A stretch of DNA of 64,000 bases from Daphnia pulex. Taxonomy: Eukaryota; Arthropoda; Branchiopoda; Diplostraca; Daphniidae. The notes beneath the pieces were generated by a model. The model was not told the origin of the DNA and did not search any database. It worked only from the letters and a program-made list of their open reading frames with translations. The stretch lies in NCBI RefSeq assembly GCF_021134715.1, contig NC_060021.1, positions 682,001 through 746,000 of the forward strand. Reading direction: 5' to 3'. Of the stretch, positions 1 to 17,080 are shown piece after piece. The translations under genes were made by a program, and so were the position numbers. Numbering within the stretch: position 1 is the stretch's first letter; the number at the start of each line of letters is the position of its first letter.

Positions 1-3000
1 TCCTTGTTTGTGATTTCTAAAAGGCTCTTTTTTTCTGCCAGCATCATCACAATATGCATTCTGTGTATATCCTTTTCTTTTTATAAACTATACTTTTTCT
101 ATTTTTGATTTCTCCCCGAATCTTAATAGTCATCAAAGTCTTTTGTTGATACGCACAACAAGGGGGCGAATCAACATCCATCGAATATTGCCGTTTTCTT
201 TTTTGGGTGGAGATTTTTCCGATCGTGTACAGCTTGTATAAAGACGCATCGACATATACACGCCAATGAGGAAGTCGAACGACAGCAGAGAAGCCTTACA
301 GCAGTTTGTCTACTACCAAAATTCCAGCGAAAGTCTAATTGAATTTGAGCGCGCCAAATTCAAACGAGCTTGTATAGATGATACGCAGTGACCTAGAAAA
401 ATGATGTATCATCTTCTCTTTTGGTTTCTTTTCTCATTGCGCTTTCTTCCACCCCTATTACTCTTGACTCTAAACGAGATTGCTGGGCGGACAATTGTTT
501 TATACAGAATGGGGAAAAATAAATCACAAGCACTCGGCGCATCAACTGCGCATATAGAGGAAAGACGGGGGGCGCTGGCTATTTGTTGGCGTCGATTGTT
601 TAGCAGCTGTGCCCACTCTTCTCCACGGCTCTCGTTTAGTTATTTATTTTTAAAAAACGTGTTGATCGAGTCGATTTGGACACACGGCACAAAATAAGAA
701 ACATATCCCGAAGCATAAGAGACTAGAGAGAGAGAGTTTACCTTTTCTTCTTGTTCAAGGAAGACAGCGTCGAGCTAGATACACACACCCATTAGCCTCC
801 TCCTCCGGATCTATAACAGAGGCTATCACCTAAACAAATCCGACTAAATAACGAATGTCTATATAGCCTAGATGAAAGGAGTATATCAGAGCTTAACTTT
901 TGGTCTTTATACATTTCAAACATGAAACCAAGAGATATACGAACTATAACGGAGTGACGTCTATCGAAACTGAATTTGCATGCGTGGTTCATACGAGACG
1001 GGGAAAAAGCCAAGTTAAGAGGAACGTGTAATCCATTCTACGTTCTATCCGGTTCTATCTAATCTTTTATACGTAGTATCATTCCGAATCGGATCGGCTG
1101 ATTTAAAATTCTCAGACTATTCCGATCTTAATGGAATAGAATCTTAGTTGAGACTTTGTCAACCGGAAACTGTCGTACCGGTACACCTAATCTATCGAAT
1201 GTCATGAGCCTCCCACACTGTCGTGATCTATACTTCCTGTCTTCTTTTGTTTTTCATTCGCCGTCACTTCGGCATATTGAAGTAAATGAGCTTATATTTG
1301 GTGTCACTATAGTTGACAGCAGGCTATCGAAACAAATGTCAACTGGTGATTGACAAGCCCCTTCCGTTCTTTGTTGATGCCTCATTATTGTTATGGCTTC
1401 ATACAAGATAAACCTATACGGCGTCTATTATGGATATCAAACATATAGACTTTGCTGATGGAAAACTTGAGCTCCGTTACATCATTACTTGATGAGACTA
1501 TAACTTTATGAATAACATGCCAACCACTGCCATGAGTTTTAGCACCTTTTTTTCCCGTCTTAAATTAAATTTAAAAAAGGGTCGTATTATACGCGTATTG
1601 TACACTTGCATGACGCCATTGCAAAATTGAAATTCGCGCCAGATAATGTTGAGTGACATTTCCGTTGTGACCGCCTGATATAATATAGGCTGTTTGGACT
1701 GCTGCTGCTGGCCTTTGGCTTGGCTATACGATATCAATGCAAGATCCTGCTTGGCTTTTCAACAGAGTTTTGTGAATGACGCGTCCTCCCTAAAGTATTG
1801 AATTCGAAATTCTACGAAATTGAATGACGCAAGTTCATTCAAAAAAAAATGACGGAATGTTTTTGTTTCAAATTTTAGATTTTTAATGATGAGCAGAATC
1901 AACGTCAAGTGTATCAAATAAAGATTGTATTATTCAGTCTACAGTTAACTCTTAACGTCATTCGAGCGTGACATCAATGGGCAACAGAGTCTAAGGGGGG
2001 CGAGACTTTTTCACGCGACTCTCAATATTTACGAGTGCGAGAGAGTTGTCGAGTAGTTGAGTTTTTCTTTGACGCCCCTCTTCCTTTTGCCGTCGAGCTT
2101 GTTAACGATCCTTCCCCACTTGATTCTGCAATTATAGATAAATATAGATATTCTGTCCTGACTTAAATTATCCGCACTTTTGGGTAGAGCTTGATTCCAC
2201 GTATCCTGAAATAATGGATCCATGTACTAAACAGAGCAAAACATCTATTCAGGCCCTGTGACTCTTTTGCTTCAATAGATGAAATGAGCCGTTCAAACTG
2301 GCGGCCTTGTTGTGAGACGCCATGTTTATTTTATGCCCCGTCATTAATGCCATCACCTTATTCCCAATTTCGGGATCCCTTTGGGCGAGTCTTTTCGGTA
2401 CATCCCAACTGCTGCTGCTGCTGCGTGTATAACGTCCTCCATCTATCCAGGCCTTTGCGCTCCTCTCGTTGGCATACTGCCTTATTCAGCATGCAAACGG
2501 CTCCGCGGATGAATCTAAACATCCAACAGCCTTTGCTTGGATGTGCTGCTGCTGTACCAAAATGTCAACAAACGAGATAGACCTTGTTTTTCTTTCTTCC
2601 GCGCCTTTTTTCCCTTATAGCCCATCGTGTTTTCCATATGCTAAACAACAATTTTTGGACTCGCGCCTTTTATATTATTATTCGTCGCTTTTATTTTGTT
2701 TTTTGTTTTTTTCACGCTGCTCCCGCGTCACACACGCTATGCAGGATCTGCATACTGCGAAAACACACAGTTGAAAATAGTGTTGCTGTATATTCCGTCA
2801 ATGGCGCCGAATATATAAGAACCTATATCGCTTTAGAGATTCGTATATTAGTCGGTCGCTTACAGATGCTGGCCAGAAATGACCTTTCCTCTTCATGTCC
2901 CATAGGAAATTGGATCACTTTTGGCTGCTGGCCTTTAAAATTATGTAACAGTTTATCAGGGTATCAAAAAGAAAGTCACTATATTCAGTGGAAACGTTTT

Positions 3001-5820
3001 AATTTCTGATTAAACATCTCGAAAAAACCACTTGTGACTTGTGTGTCTGTTTTAGCGACACAACTCGACTAGCTATTAGAGTATAGTTGTCCGGCATTTT
3101 TCGTTTTATTACCCCCGCGGTTGCTGGAACTGGAAGGTTCTCCGCGTATTATTTAGTGTCGGCTGTATATACGCGGATGTAATGGATTGAAGCACTTGGA
3201 TAAATTGAGCTCACCGGCGCTCTTTCGTGCGGATTCGCTTGCCCAAAATGAAAAAAAAGGCTCGAAAGGAGAGGGACGGAATGCGGACGACGAATTTTAT
3301 TGAACGATCGGCATCGGCACGTCCGCAGGGGGGAAAGGTTTCACGATCCGTCGAGAGATCGACGGAGTGTATGGGTGAAACCCCCCTCGTCTATTATAGA
3401 CCCCCAATTCGATTTATTTGATTACGTGATCGTCACGCAACCGACATTTGCTGTTTGCTGTTGGCTCAGCGGTCGTTCACCGACTGCCAAATCGCACAAA
3501 AACTTTGTACTTTTTTAGATCAGGTCACCGGGAACTCTACGGATCGAATCCATCAGCCGAGCGAACTTAGCTACCAATCAAAGTCGGAATCCTCTTTTTT
3601 CCTTTTCCCGTCTATTCATTATCGCCGTACCATTTCCGTTCCGCGGATCCATGCGGAACTAGTCGGATTATAACGGAAGATGTTGAAACTGTGGCTGCGA
3701 AATCGCACAGGGACAATATAAGAGTACCGTTCACCGGTAATGAGAGAAGAAAATTATTTTCTTCATTAGTTGGACTGGTTCCACCGCCAATCCTTTACGA
3801 TTATGAAAATAAATATATACGAGTTAGACTTTTTGACGTTCAGACGACAACTTCAACGATCCCTTTGTTCCTAGATTCTAAAGGATTATATTGTCTTTTT
3901 GTTTTTCAAGTTCTTGATTGAAAAATGATGGTACTGAAATCAGGTCCTCGACATTCTTTCTCTAAACTTCATTAAAGCCAGATATTCAAATCATGTCATT
4001 CCAATATAGGCGACTATACCTCTGAAATCGTTTTTCACAGTCAGAAGCAGAGTCGGATTTTTTGAAACGACCCAGACATGTCTGGCTTAGGCTATTCAAG
4101 TTTTGTCTTCGATAGAAAAAAACTAATCAAAAAATGTCAATAACAAACAAAATTACAGATGGAACGTTGATGGATTGATTTTTCCAAGCTTCTGTTGGAA
4201 TATAGAATCGTGCAAAAAGATATTTAGACTTTTCAATGTTGATCCAACTCTATCGCACAACCTCCCTGACCTACATTTGTGTTAAATAAAGAAATGTACG
4301 GAGAGCCGATGTCTTGGTCGTGTGGTTGACGCATCGACGCACACACATTTATACATTGCTATGTGCTAGAAACAGCGCGATCGATCAATCCCAACGACCG
4401 CCGGATTTACGGTTCTTTTTACCCCAGCCATTCTCAGCAACTGAATTGAAAGATTGAATCGACGTGACATTCGGCGACCATCCGGATCAAAAATATTTTT
4501 ATAAAACTCCCAACTCAAATATTTTCCTTTAGTCCATACGAATCGATTTGAAAAAACCGCCAAATCTATTTTTTTTTATTTTAATATTAATAAGGTCGAT
4601 TGCAATTGGTGCCAATACGAATTTCACCTGTTATCTCGTGTTGTGAACTTGGAATTGATGTTCTACTTTTTGACTTTGGTAAATCTAGGCTTTTCGTGAT
4701 GTATCTCACACTGAAAAGAAGCGTCTTGAATATGCCTAAGCTTCTATGTTGGAAATTGAATCAGCTGTCACTACAAAGGCGTACAAAGGCTGCTGTTTAA
4801 CCTAATCATTCGAGTTACTGGGATTCAGCTGCCCTTATATTTGCATAGAATAATGACTGCAGCTGATGTAACTTTCACGTTTTTCCTTTTGTGAAAGAAG
4901 AAGAGATGTCGGAAAGAATCACGATGGGATACGTGCGTGAGGGGGATCGATTGTGTCAAAGAAGAATAGGCCTAGAGAAAAGGAAACTATATACGGTTAT
5001 ATATATTATTTGACTTGTTGAGAGAAACGCGATTTTTGGTTCCGCTGAGCCGACGTAGTAGCGTACGTAGTCGACAAAGGATATAAAGAAAACTAGACAT
5101 GTGCATTGTGTTCCTCGTGTATGGGCATACATGTATTCCTACTCTATTATTATGTACGGGAAATATTCCTGCACACTGGGAATTGTCAAACGACAATGCA
5201 ATTGGGACGTCTTTGGCTTTTGTATTATAGTACACGAACTTATTGTAGCCCAGTAAGATGTATAAAAATAACCCGATATTATTACAGCAGAGCTACTTTT
5301 GTAGTACATTGTTAAAAGGCAAAATCAATGGACTCCGCGTGTGCCACTCGCGCTACCAGCTCGATGCTATTGTAATTACCAGCAACGTGTTGCATCTTGT
5401 GCGTCGCTATGGCGACACAATTCGACTCAAGACACTCCCGTTCGATATAAAAGTCAAAAGTTATTTCTAAAAGACCCAGATTTTGTCGTTGCCTGGCTCG
5501 GTGAATTTATTTAGTCCATAAATCGCAACTGGATTTTTGTTTTCTGCAACATTATTAAATGTGTATTTTTAGCTCCGTTACGTGTGTCTTACGTGTTGAC
5601 TGCGTAATAGTTCAAAATTCGTTATAAAAGGCATAACTGCTAAAGTTTAAAAGTTTGGGTTGAATTTCGCTCTTTTATGAATTGGAAATGGCATGTGGAA
5701 TAATTTCCTAGTCAAGTGCGTCATATAGGTTAAGTAACAAGTGACAGTCAAACGGAAACCGCAATCTCATTCAAAAATATTAAATTTATTTTCTGTGTAA
5801 ATTTTTGATTGGATTTCCAG
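1..5820. other. Gene-poor region upstream of the visible GT25 exons
   Basis: I see no reading frame here with convincing coding character. The longest frames are AT-rich chance ORFs. The region should contain, or lie within an intron of, the 5' part of the GT25 glycosyltransferase gene that becomes visible at 5821, because that gene lacks its N-terminal half. I looked for the N-terminal GT25 motifs and did not find them. The 5' exons are therefore outside the window, or this is a long intron. Short CTG-rich runs occur near 2409-2425 and 2546-2560. Confidence 0.5.
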
Positions 5821-7672
5821 ATCGCTGAATGATTCATATGTCGCCTCGTTGGGTATTCGGATGCTCCCCAACTTTGCCGATCCCTATCACCATAGGTATT
5901 GTATAACATATGTAAACTAACCTATCATAGATGTAATAGATTCCATTTCCCCCTCTCATCAATTCAGGGCCATGACCATGGGAGAAATCGGATGCTTCCT
6001 CAGTCACTACGCCATTTGGCAAGAGGTACTGTGAATAATTCAACTTCAAAAATCTTAGTTTTCATTCAGAAGTCGAAGTTTGTCACTTCCGTTTTATTTT
6101 TATTTTTTTATTTCGGCCATCAATTTCATTTCTAAGTTGAAAATCTGAACTTATCGAAGATTTCTTATTAAAAAAATCAAAAGTTCATAAGTAAATCACA
6201 AGTTATCGAATATTTCTTTTGCATCATATCATTCCCCTGTCAAATAATCGATTTATTACGTCAGCTTTTGCGATTTTGAATTTCAATCAGCGTCACTGGT
6301 GTGGAGTTGACTAAGTGATTGACGCAAAAATTATTCCTAAAGTCCAAAATCTTTTTACATTCGACCATCAATTTCATTTTTCAAGTGAAAGTCTAAAGTT
6401 ATAAATTATTTATTATGCATCACATAATTTCCCTGTCAAAAAAATCGATTACGTAAACTTGTATATAGAGTTGACGACTCAAAAATTATTTCTAATCCAT
6501 TCCTCTTTTTTTATTTCATTTCTTCAGATTGTCGACCGACAACTTTCATCCAGCATCATCTTCGAGGACGACATCCGCTTCGAATCCAACTTCGTCAAGA
6601 AGCTGGCCGATCTTGTCAACGAGGTTGATCGTTTGAAAGTCGACTGGGACTTGATGTAAGCCAACAGAATAAAAATAACAGTCACCGCTGTTCTCTTTCT
6701 CTCTGATTTCCGCTCCAACTCCGATAGTTTCTTTTCTTTTTTCACCGAATTTTATTGATTTTCCAACGTAACTTTCGCGCCCCCCTATCAGTCGCCTTTT
6801 TCTCTTTTTTGGGCCATTTTTATTGCCATCATTTGTTGTTGTTGTCGCTTTCCTTTTATCCTATTTCCCAGCAGGCTATCAGTCTTATTGGTTAGAGCTT
6901 TCAGTGTTATACTGTCCAACTATTCGTGATGGTAAAAAAAAGAAACGTGTTGTCCTGACGCTGAGCTCGACGGCTCCCAATCCGTGTGATGTGTCGAAGC
7001 GAAAAAAACAAAAATAGCGCCAACCATTTGCTGATTATCTAATCGGTTTCATATTAAACATTATACAGTTACCTCGGCCGCAAAAGACTCAAGCACGAGA
7101 ACGAGACCTGGGTGGAGGGCAGCCAACTCTTGGTCAACGTCGAGTATTCCTACTGGACTCTGTCCTACATTCTGAGCAAACGCGGAGCCGAGAAGCTGCT
7201 CAAGGGCGAGCCTTTCGGCCAGCTGGTCCCCGTTGACGAATACCTGCCCATCATGTTCGACCGGCACCCGGAAAGCCGCTGGAGGGAAGCGTTCCCCAAT
7301 CGCAATTTGAAGGTATTATATTACGCTATTTTTAAAAGCTGGCCAATAATTGTTATACAATATTTTATTATTTTTATAAAAAAGGCTTTCTCCATCGCTC
7401 CTTTGCTGGTCTATCCGACCCACTACACCGGAGAGGCCGGCTACATTAGCGACACGGAATCGTCGGAAATCGTGCCGGACAGTGTCAGAAACGCGTCCGG
7501 CAAAGACGCCAAGACGGGCAAAGGTTCCAAGGAAATTGAAATCGAAGACAAGACCCCCAAAGTCGAATTACCGGCCCTCGGCGAAACCGGGTCCGTCACC
7601 GACACCACAAGTGCATCTTCTTCTTCTTCGACTATCGAAGAAATCGGCAAGGAATTTCATTCCGAGCTCTGA
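5821..7672 (+). CDS. COLGALT: GT25-family procollagen galactosyltransferase, 3' exons (partial)
   Basis: Encodes the C-terminal part of a glycosyltransferase family 25 enzyme, which in animals transfers galactose from UDP-galactose to hydroxylysine of collagen in the ER lumen. Exons read from splice sites and phase: 5821-5895, 5968-6025, 6528-6655, 7069-7312, 7385-7672. The first begins in mid-codon, so upstream exons are missing. Family landmarks in order are LGIRMLPNFADPY, MGEIGCFLSHYAIWQE, the acidic metal-binding block FEDDIRFE, DWDLIYLGRKRLK, YSYWTLSYILSKRGAEKLL, VDEYLPIMFDRHP and YPTHYTGEAGYISDTE. After these comes a Ser/Glu/Lys-rich tail of low similarity. The protein ends in HSEL, a KDEL-like ER retrieval signal that fits the known location of the enzyme. 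The gene is convergent with the adenylate kinase gene that ends at 8481. The family call is secure; which paralogue it is (COLGALT1/2 or CERCAM type) cannot be decided. Confidence 0.9.
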
Positions 7673-8480
7673 ATAAGTGATGATTCGCAATAATTAATCA
7701 AACGGATAAATCAGATGAATGGAAGAGAAAGAAATCTGACTGTAGCAGCACATTTCCCTCGTATAGTAATGTCAATTTGATTTTGAAAATCCTTCATTTT
7801 CCATTTAAAAAAAAATTATAATTCAAAAAAAATTGTGAAATTCCTCCCAATCCTATCATTAGTGTCCTAATTGGCTATGCAAAAGTCACAAGAAATATTT
7901 TTTTGTTTAGTCCACATGAACTCTACTATTACTACCGGCGATGGATGTGGGCGATTCCGCTTATGATCCAGTCACCCAGTTTTCTGAATCTATTGGCCTG
8001 TTTTGTTTTGTTCTTATTGTCTCCATTTCTGCCATGTCGTCGACGACGAGCTCTGGAGTTCGTTATTATGCAAATTACCTGGGTCTCGATCCCTTTTGAC
8101 CGTTGCCCATCTACAACCTGACTCTCTCAAAAGGAATCTTTTTTAAAAATTTGAAATCACGTCAGGACATCTCAGCGCGTTCATTGCAGGCAGTGCTTTT
8201 ATATACCAACTGCTTATACTCGTTCATTTCTATTTTAGTGCGTATGCCAAAACCAAAACTCTGTATTCGTGTATATGACAAACCTGTCCATCAGCATCAC
8301 ATACACTGCAGTACGAAGGAAGACAAAAGCAAAAGAAAAACGAAACAAATCTTTTTATTTTTTTAAAACACTCTTTTGCTGCTGATGCTGGAGGCCACCT
8401 TGATATTATTAAGTTGGGTGTGTCTACTGAAGAAGTCTATTTATAGAGGAGTCACCAACCAAAGGGCAAAGTCTTCCGGT
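7673..8480. other. Convergent intergenic spacer with both 3' UTRs
   Basis: AT-rich sequence between the stop codon of the GT25 gene (+) and the stop codon of adenylate kinase 1 (-). A minus-strand AATAAA signal at about 8353-8358 lies roughly 125 bases past the kinase stop and is its likely polyadenylation signal. No coding exon was recognised. Confidence 0.5.
8353..8358 (-). terminator. Candidate polyadenylation signal of adenylate kinase 1
   Basis: TTTATT on the plus strand reads AATAAA on the minus strand, about 125 bases downstream of the stop codon at 8481-8483. Confidence 0.4.
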
Positions 8481-12022
<3,542 letters not shown>

Positions 12023-12339
12023 GGTGATTGCAGCAGGGACTCTGGGCGTGTAGCAAATCGGGAGTGAAGAGCACTGGGTTCTTCTCGTCCGTTTCGTCTG
12101 AAAAATGGATGCGAAGGACAAAAGTGTTGCCGGGATTCGGTGGCGTTATACGTGCTCGGTCGATGGCCGGCAATCTGGTATGCCGACACCAGAGTTTGTT
12201 GGCTGTTGTTGGCGGTTGTCCAGTGATTCTGCGCAGTGTAGTAATACACACAGTCGGGAATCAAGAAGACGACTGAAACTATATATTTCCTCCGTTTAGC
12301 CTTGTCTTTCACGAGCTCTTTTTCTCCAACGCATCTCAC

Positions 12340-14187
12340 GTCTAAATTTAGGTCACCGAGCGTTTCTTTTTTTTTTTCTCTTTTTTAAATAATGTTGGAT
12401 CACGGGTTTTTGAATGGAAAGCAACACAAATCTGTGTGGGGCTTCTATCTTTTCCTGGTATTATTTTATCTCTTATGTCGTTGACATCTACCTCAAGCAT
12501 TCAGATGATGGCTGGTTAGTTTGTGTAGCGTGAGAGTTTATATTAAGATAGAGGAGAGAAGAATAGCACAGTAGCTGGAAGAGAAATCAACAAACAGAAA
12601 AGTGTATTAGATTGAATAGTAATTAAAGGACAGTGTTGGTCATCATATTAATGAAGGAATGGATTAATAATCTGCGACGAGGTGTAGACACCAAGCATGT
12701 GATGTGGCATAATGATGAACAAAGTTGGGACATATATTTTTTTTTTAATTCTTCAAACTATAGAAATAAATCGACCGCCAATATGGGTGGCTATTATTAT
12801 TACGGGTTTACTGTTAATTTCATAATTTCGCGCTAACATTATAAAAGGTTATTACGTTTCCTACTAAGGATAAATTTAATTCAGGTCTTATTTCTTTATT
12901 TCTAAATCGATCAATCTAAATCGATTGGATTTAAAATTTAATTTCCTTGAGATCTCACAGAGCATTTATGTAAAACGGTTGTTGAAGGCATGACTAATAT
13001 AAATTTGTTGAGACCAGTACGTTATTTCTGCAATCAACCTTCATTGAAATACAATGTTGATTTTTAAGGCATACGGTGAACCTGCTGGTTTACGAACATA
13101 GTGTGGTGCGTAAATGTCTGTAGTCCATCATCCTAATTTTTTGAATTTAAAAATATGGTATAAACATCCCATCAGTCATGAAGTAGGAAAGGAGGAGGTC
13201 AGTAGACTAAAATAGTTAGTATTGATTGTGATTTGGCTGTAACATCCGTTCTGATTTCATCACCAGGAAGTATAGCTAGCTATCAGGTCTTGTATGTTTC
13301 TAACTGTTGCCATCGTTACGTTTTTGTGCGGTTGACTGTGAGTCATTGATCGTTGACTGGCTTGGCTACCTTTCCACATCAATTCACTATCGGTGGTAAA
13401 ATATTAACGAAAGTGTGGCCAAATGACAATCGGATAATTCCATATCTAGTTTTCCATTCCTACTTAATGCACAAATCCATAGTTTAACCTGCTCTATATT
13501 TTCTAATTTTATGGGAAACAGAAAACAGTATGATGTATGAGCTTAGCAACATTTAACATATATACTGACGACTAAATAAATAGAATTCCGAAGGTCAAAT
13601 GGAGCACCTAAAATTAGGATTTGCCAAAAGTTCGGAATAAGAAAGCTACGTACAAGTACAACATCGATCAGATCCTGATAATTAATTGATTGCAATATTA
13701 TAACTTTGATTTGAAAGTGGATTAGAAAAAAGAACAGATTCGATATGAGCATCGGCATAATGAGGGAAGTCTAATACGGTACTTTAATAATCAAATAATC
13801 TGTGATTAATAAATTGACCGGAAATTAATCATAACGGAAAATTTTGCAACGTATTAAGTAATAAGCTTCCGTGCAATGTAGTCTATTACGGACCGATCTC
13901 AGCCGCGTCTTTATAGCTTTAGTTCTAATATAGAGCTAAAAATTGTGCTGCAAAACCCATGTTACATTGCTAGTTAAATAGTTAAATTCCAAATAGTTCC
14001 TATCATTAATTTACATATTTAACAAACGATTTCCTAATAGAGATGAGATAAAATTTTTTGTAGATGTGATGACTATTTAGGAAATGTCAAAGTTTCGACG
14101 GGGCGGGCTGAATATTTTTTAGGGTTTTTTTTTTTTTAATTTTAACAGATTTTGGATAAAGCTAATTGCTAATTGAGTGGCTTAATT
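12340..14187. other. Intergenic spacer between the two adenylate kinase genes
   Basis: AT-rich sequence upstream of adenylate kinase 1 and downstream of the second kinase gene. The bases just above 12022 form the 5' UTR of adenylate kinase 1. Nothing else convincing was seen. Confidence 0.5.
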
Positions 14188-15820
14188 TTAGGCATCTTCA
14201 ACCTTGATCTCGTCTTCATCCTGTGGTTTTGGGGTTTTCTCTTCTTTCTCATCATCCTGATCTCCCGTGATATGTTTGATTTCCTCTTCTATCATCAAGT
14301 CGACACTGTCGATGCTTTGCTTGCGTTTCACGTTAGTGTCGTTCAACGTGTGAATGACCACTTTGGTTTCTTCCGGCTCCAAATCGATGTCCTTTGCAGC
14401 ACTTTCGGGTCGATCGTTCTCTTTATTGTATGGCGAAACCGGTGGCTCACCGCCCCACGAGTGTGAAAGAATGCCATTGATTTCTTCAGCTAAATCATCG
14501 AATATTTCACTCGGCGATCTTTGCCCGGCCACCTGAAAAATCATACGTCAGGTATTTATATTAGTACGCGTTAGAATTGTATGGCAATTATTACTATATG
14601 AAGTTGTCCTTGTTGGTCGAAGAATTGAGCGACAGGAATAATGTTAGATCTGTAGTTGGTCATTTCGAAACGAGCTAAATTGATATCTATGTCGCCAGTC
14701 CTCGCGCCCAACTGAATTTGACGCTCTAGACTACGGTCACTCCAATCCAAAAGAATAACGCCATCAACACGTTGAACCTTTTTTTTCCGAAATAAGAAAT
14801 TCAAGCGCAAAACTATCAACTCGATCAAAGCCATTTTGACTAGTTATTACATAAGAGACATGATAGCACAAAGAAAATAGCATACCCTTGCCATGTATTC
14901 AACAACGTCTCTCATATTCCGAGGATATCCGGTGACGATCAAGGCGCTCGTTTCCTTTGTGTTAGACATTCTTTCAATTAAAATTTCCAGAGCTTTGTAG
15001 GCTGGAACGATGTTAGGATCCCGACTGCCTGTAATCGTTTATTAAGTAACTATAGTAAATGCTCACTATTTATTTTTTAAGTCTAGATAGATTAGCTATT
15101 AGTGTAAGAGAATTCAATAAAAATAAATAAGTTATGCAATCGTACCAATTTCCGAAGCTACTTCCAAAAATGTCGCTTGCATGTTTAGGTGTAAAAGGCG
15201 ATCATCAATTCGAGTTAAACGGTCGCAATGAGTTATTTTCCCCGATCCTGGCCCACCTTTAATTTTAGAAACAATCACAACAAAACAAAATAATAAGCTT
15301 GAATATAAATAATTAAATAATAATAATTAAAACAAAAAATTATTTCCGGTTAAGTACGCACCTAAAATAAATATGATGGGATTGTCCGGTGGATTTGTAT
15401 CGATGGGTATGGTTTTCCGTTGAAGTGTTAGAGGAATTCGCTTTGGTGGCCCTGGACCGGAACTAGATGATTCAGTCATTATGGTGCCAGCTTCTTTTAC
15501 ATTCTCGCTGACAACCATGATTGGTTCAGACATTGTTCGAGTTTGCGGTTGTATACGCTGGTACCGCAATGAGCCGTTCAGTTGTCTCGGCCATGAGCCA
15601 AAGGTAGTTGGACTAGCATTTATGTCTTGGCCATTAATTAGGCCTAGTTGATTTCTACCTGTGAATCAGCAAACGACATACGATGCCAAAATTTGTAACA
15701 ATTTTTAAATAGCATTTTAACAAGCAAACAAACTACATTTAGAGATTGCAAACAAAATTTTTTATGCTGTTTTGTACATGTAGAAGCCAAATTCTCACCT
15801 GTATCCATGCATATACCCAT
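14188..15820 (-). CDS. Adenylate kinase-like protein with degenerate motifs (AK5/CG9541-type)
   Basis: Predicted 366-residue protein. Coding exons: 15799-15820, 15362-15658, 15146-15256, 14886-15028, 14595-14777, 14188-14532, all GT-AG with consistent phase. An N-terminal low-complexity region of about 100 residues precedes the strand NPIIFIL and a P-loop GGPGSGKITHC (from residue 107), where AK1 has GKGTQC. Then come a shortened AMP-binding part, a TGYPRN motif where active enzymes have DGYPR, and a LID region reading LGARTGDIDINLARFEM without the SGRxDDN arginine. The domain continues QFFDQQGQLHI and SPSEIFDDLAEEI, then an acidic tail rich in Glu, Asp and Lys ends the protein. It belongs to the nucleoside monophosphate kinase fold, but catalysis is doubtful. 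The start is uncertain: the frame is open upstream of the chosen ATG at 15820 as far as a TAA near 15970, and a further coding-like segment starting MSLRLEFNDK lies near 16150-16235. Confidence 0.75.
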
Positions 15821-16634
15821 GTCTTTGGCCACTGTAACTTCCTCACAGATTGAATACCGTGACTTCCGATTCCAGAGACGACGATCGAATGAAGTGTATC
15901 GTCGGATATATTCTCGATCCACTTCGTGTTGTGGGCAGAGATGTCGTTTTCGTATTGGTTACCACCGATCTGTAAGAGAGGAGCAGGTATAGACAACGCT
16001 CCTGCAAATGGAATATTAATGGATCACGGTCTCTCTAAAGTCACGAGATTTAGCCAGAAGCCCAATAGACCACCTAGATCAGATCGATGTTTAATAATGC
16101 CTGTATTCACAGGTATATACTGGTCTTGGATGCTCCAGTACACCAGATGATCGGTTGCTGGTATTGACATTGTTGTTGGGCATCGTATCCACCCTTATTT
16201 TGTCATTGAATTCAAGCCGCAGTGACATGGCGTATACAGGGTTGCTCATTCATTTTTGAACAGCTTTTGGATGGAGACCCTGCAATGTGCGTCGGATGTT
16301 GTTTCCAGTCAATTGGATCAAGGTCTTTCCACAGGAAATGTGGAGAGAAGCAAGTCATACAACATAAACATTATTTCAATACAGCTCTGTGTGCTTAATA
16401 ACATACTTGAGCCAGTTCACGGTTTGAGCATACATATTCACTGATAGGTGGCACAAGTAGACAACGACTTTATAACAAAATTTAGCAATCAATTATTCAA
16501 ATTTTCTTTAACTTAGCGATAAAAAAAGCGATCAAGAAAAAATTGTTCCCAGGGCATGTCATGGTTATAGACTCCGGAGACTGGAGTGCGATAGCGTCTT
16601 TGAGCACTAGAGCGCACTGCATATTTTAAGAAAA

Positions 16635-16852
16635 GTGGAGTTCTACTTTCGGGCATGCGAATAATTTTTTTTAAATTGGAGTTCTATTGTCGAAAATTTG
16701 AGAAATTTAAAATTCAGTAGAGTTCTATTATTGTCAAACATGAAAATAATTAATGAATTTATTGGAGTTCTATTATCGCGTAGTGGAGTTCTACTGTCGC
16801 ATAGAAAGAAATTTAGAATTTTTTTTTTCAAATATTGGGGTTCTATTGTCGG
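16635..16852. repeat. Interspersed 16-bp repeat, six copies
   Basis: A motif close to TGGAGTTCTATTGTCG recurs six times at irregular spacing, near 16635, 16676, 16718, 16762, 16783 and 16835. Variants include CTACTTTCG, CTATTATCG and CTACTGTCG endings. All copies are on the same strand. The intervening sequence is AT-rich and unrelated between copies. Confidence 0.8.
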
Positions 16853-16870
16853 TGCAGTCTCTACCCCAAT

Positions 16871-17080
16871 AGGATAGCGCAACGTTAAACGCTCCAGAAA
16901 TATGTTATGTAGGAATAGATAGCGCAACGTCAGATTGATTCTCTCTGTATTTATACATATTCCGCAGCTATAACATATTATACATAATTTGAAGCATGAA
17001 ATGGTTTGTTTACGTTGCTCCAGGCCTCCAGCATAGCCGTAGAAAAGGACTCAGTGCGCTGAGATAGCGCGACGTCAAAC
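16871..17080. repeat. Three copies of GATAGCGCAACGTCAAAC-like element
   Basis: The copies lie at about 16872-16890, 16917-16936 and 17062-17080. They differ by one to three bases and share the same orientation. They follow directly on the 16-bp repeat cluster and precede a GC-rich putative promoter. Confidence 0.7.
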
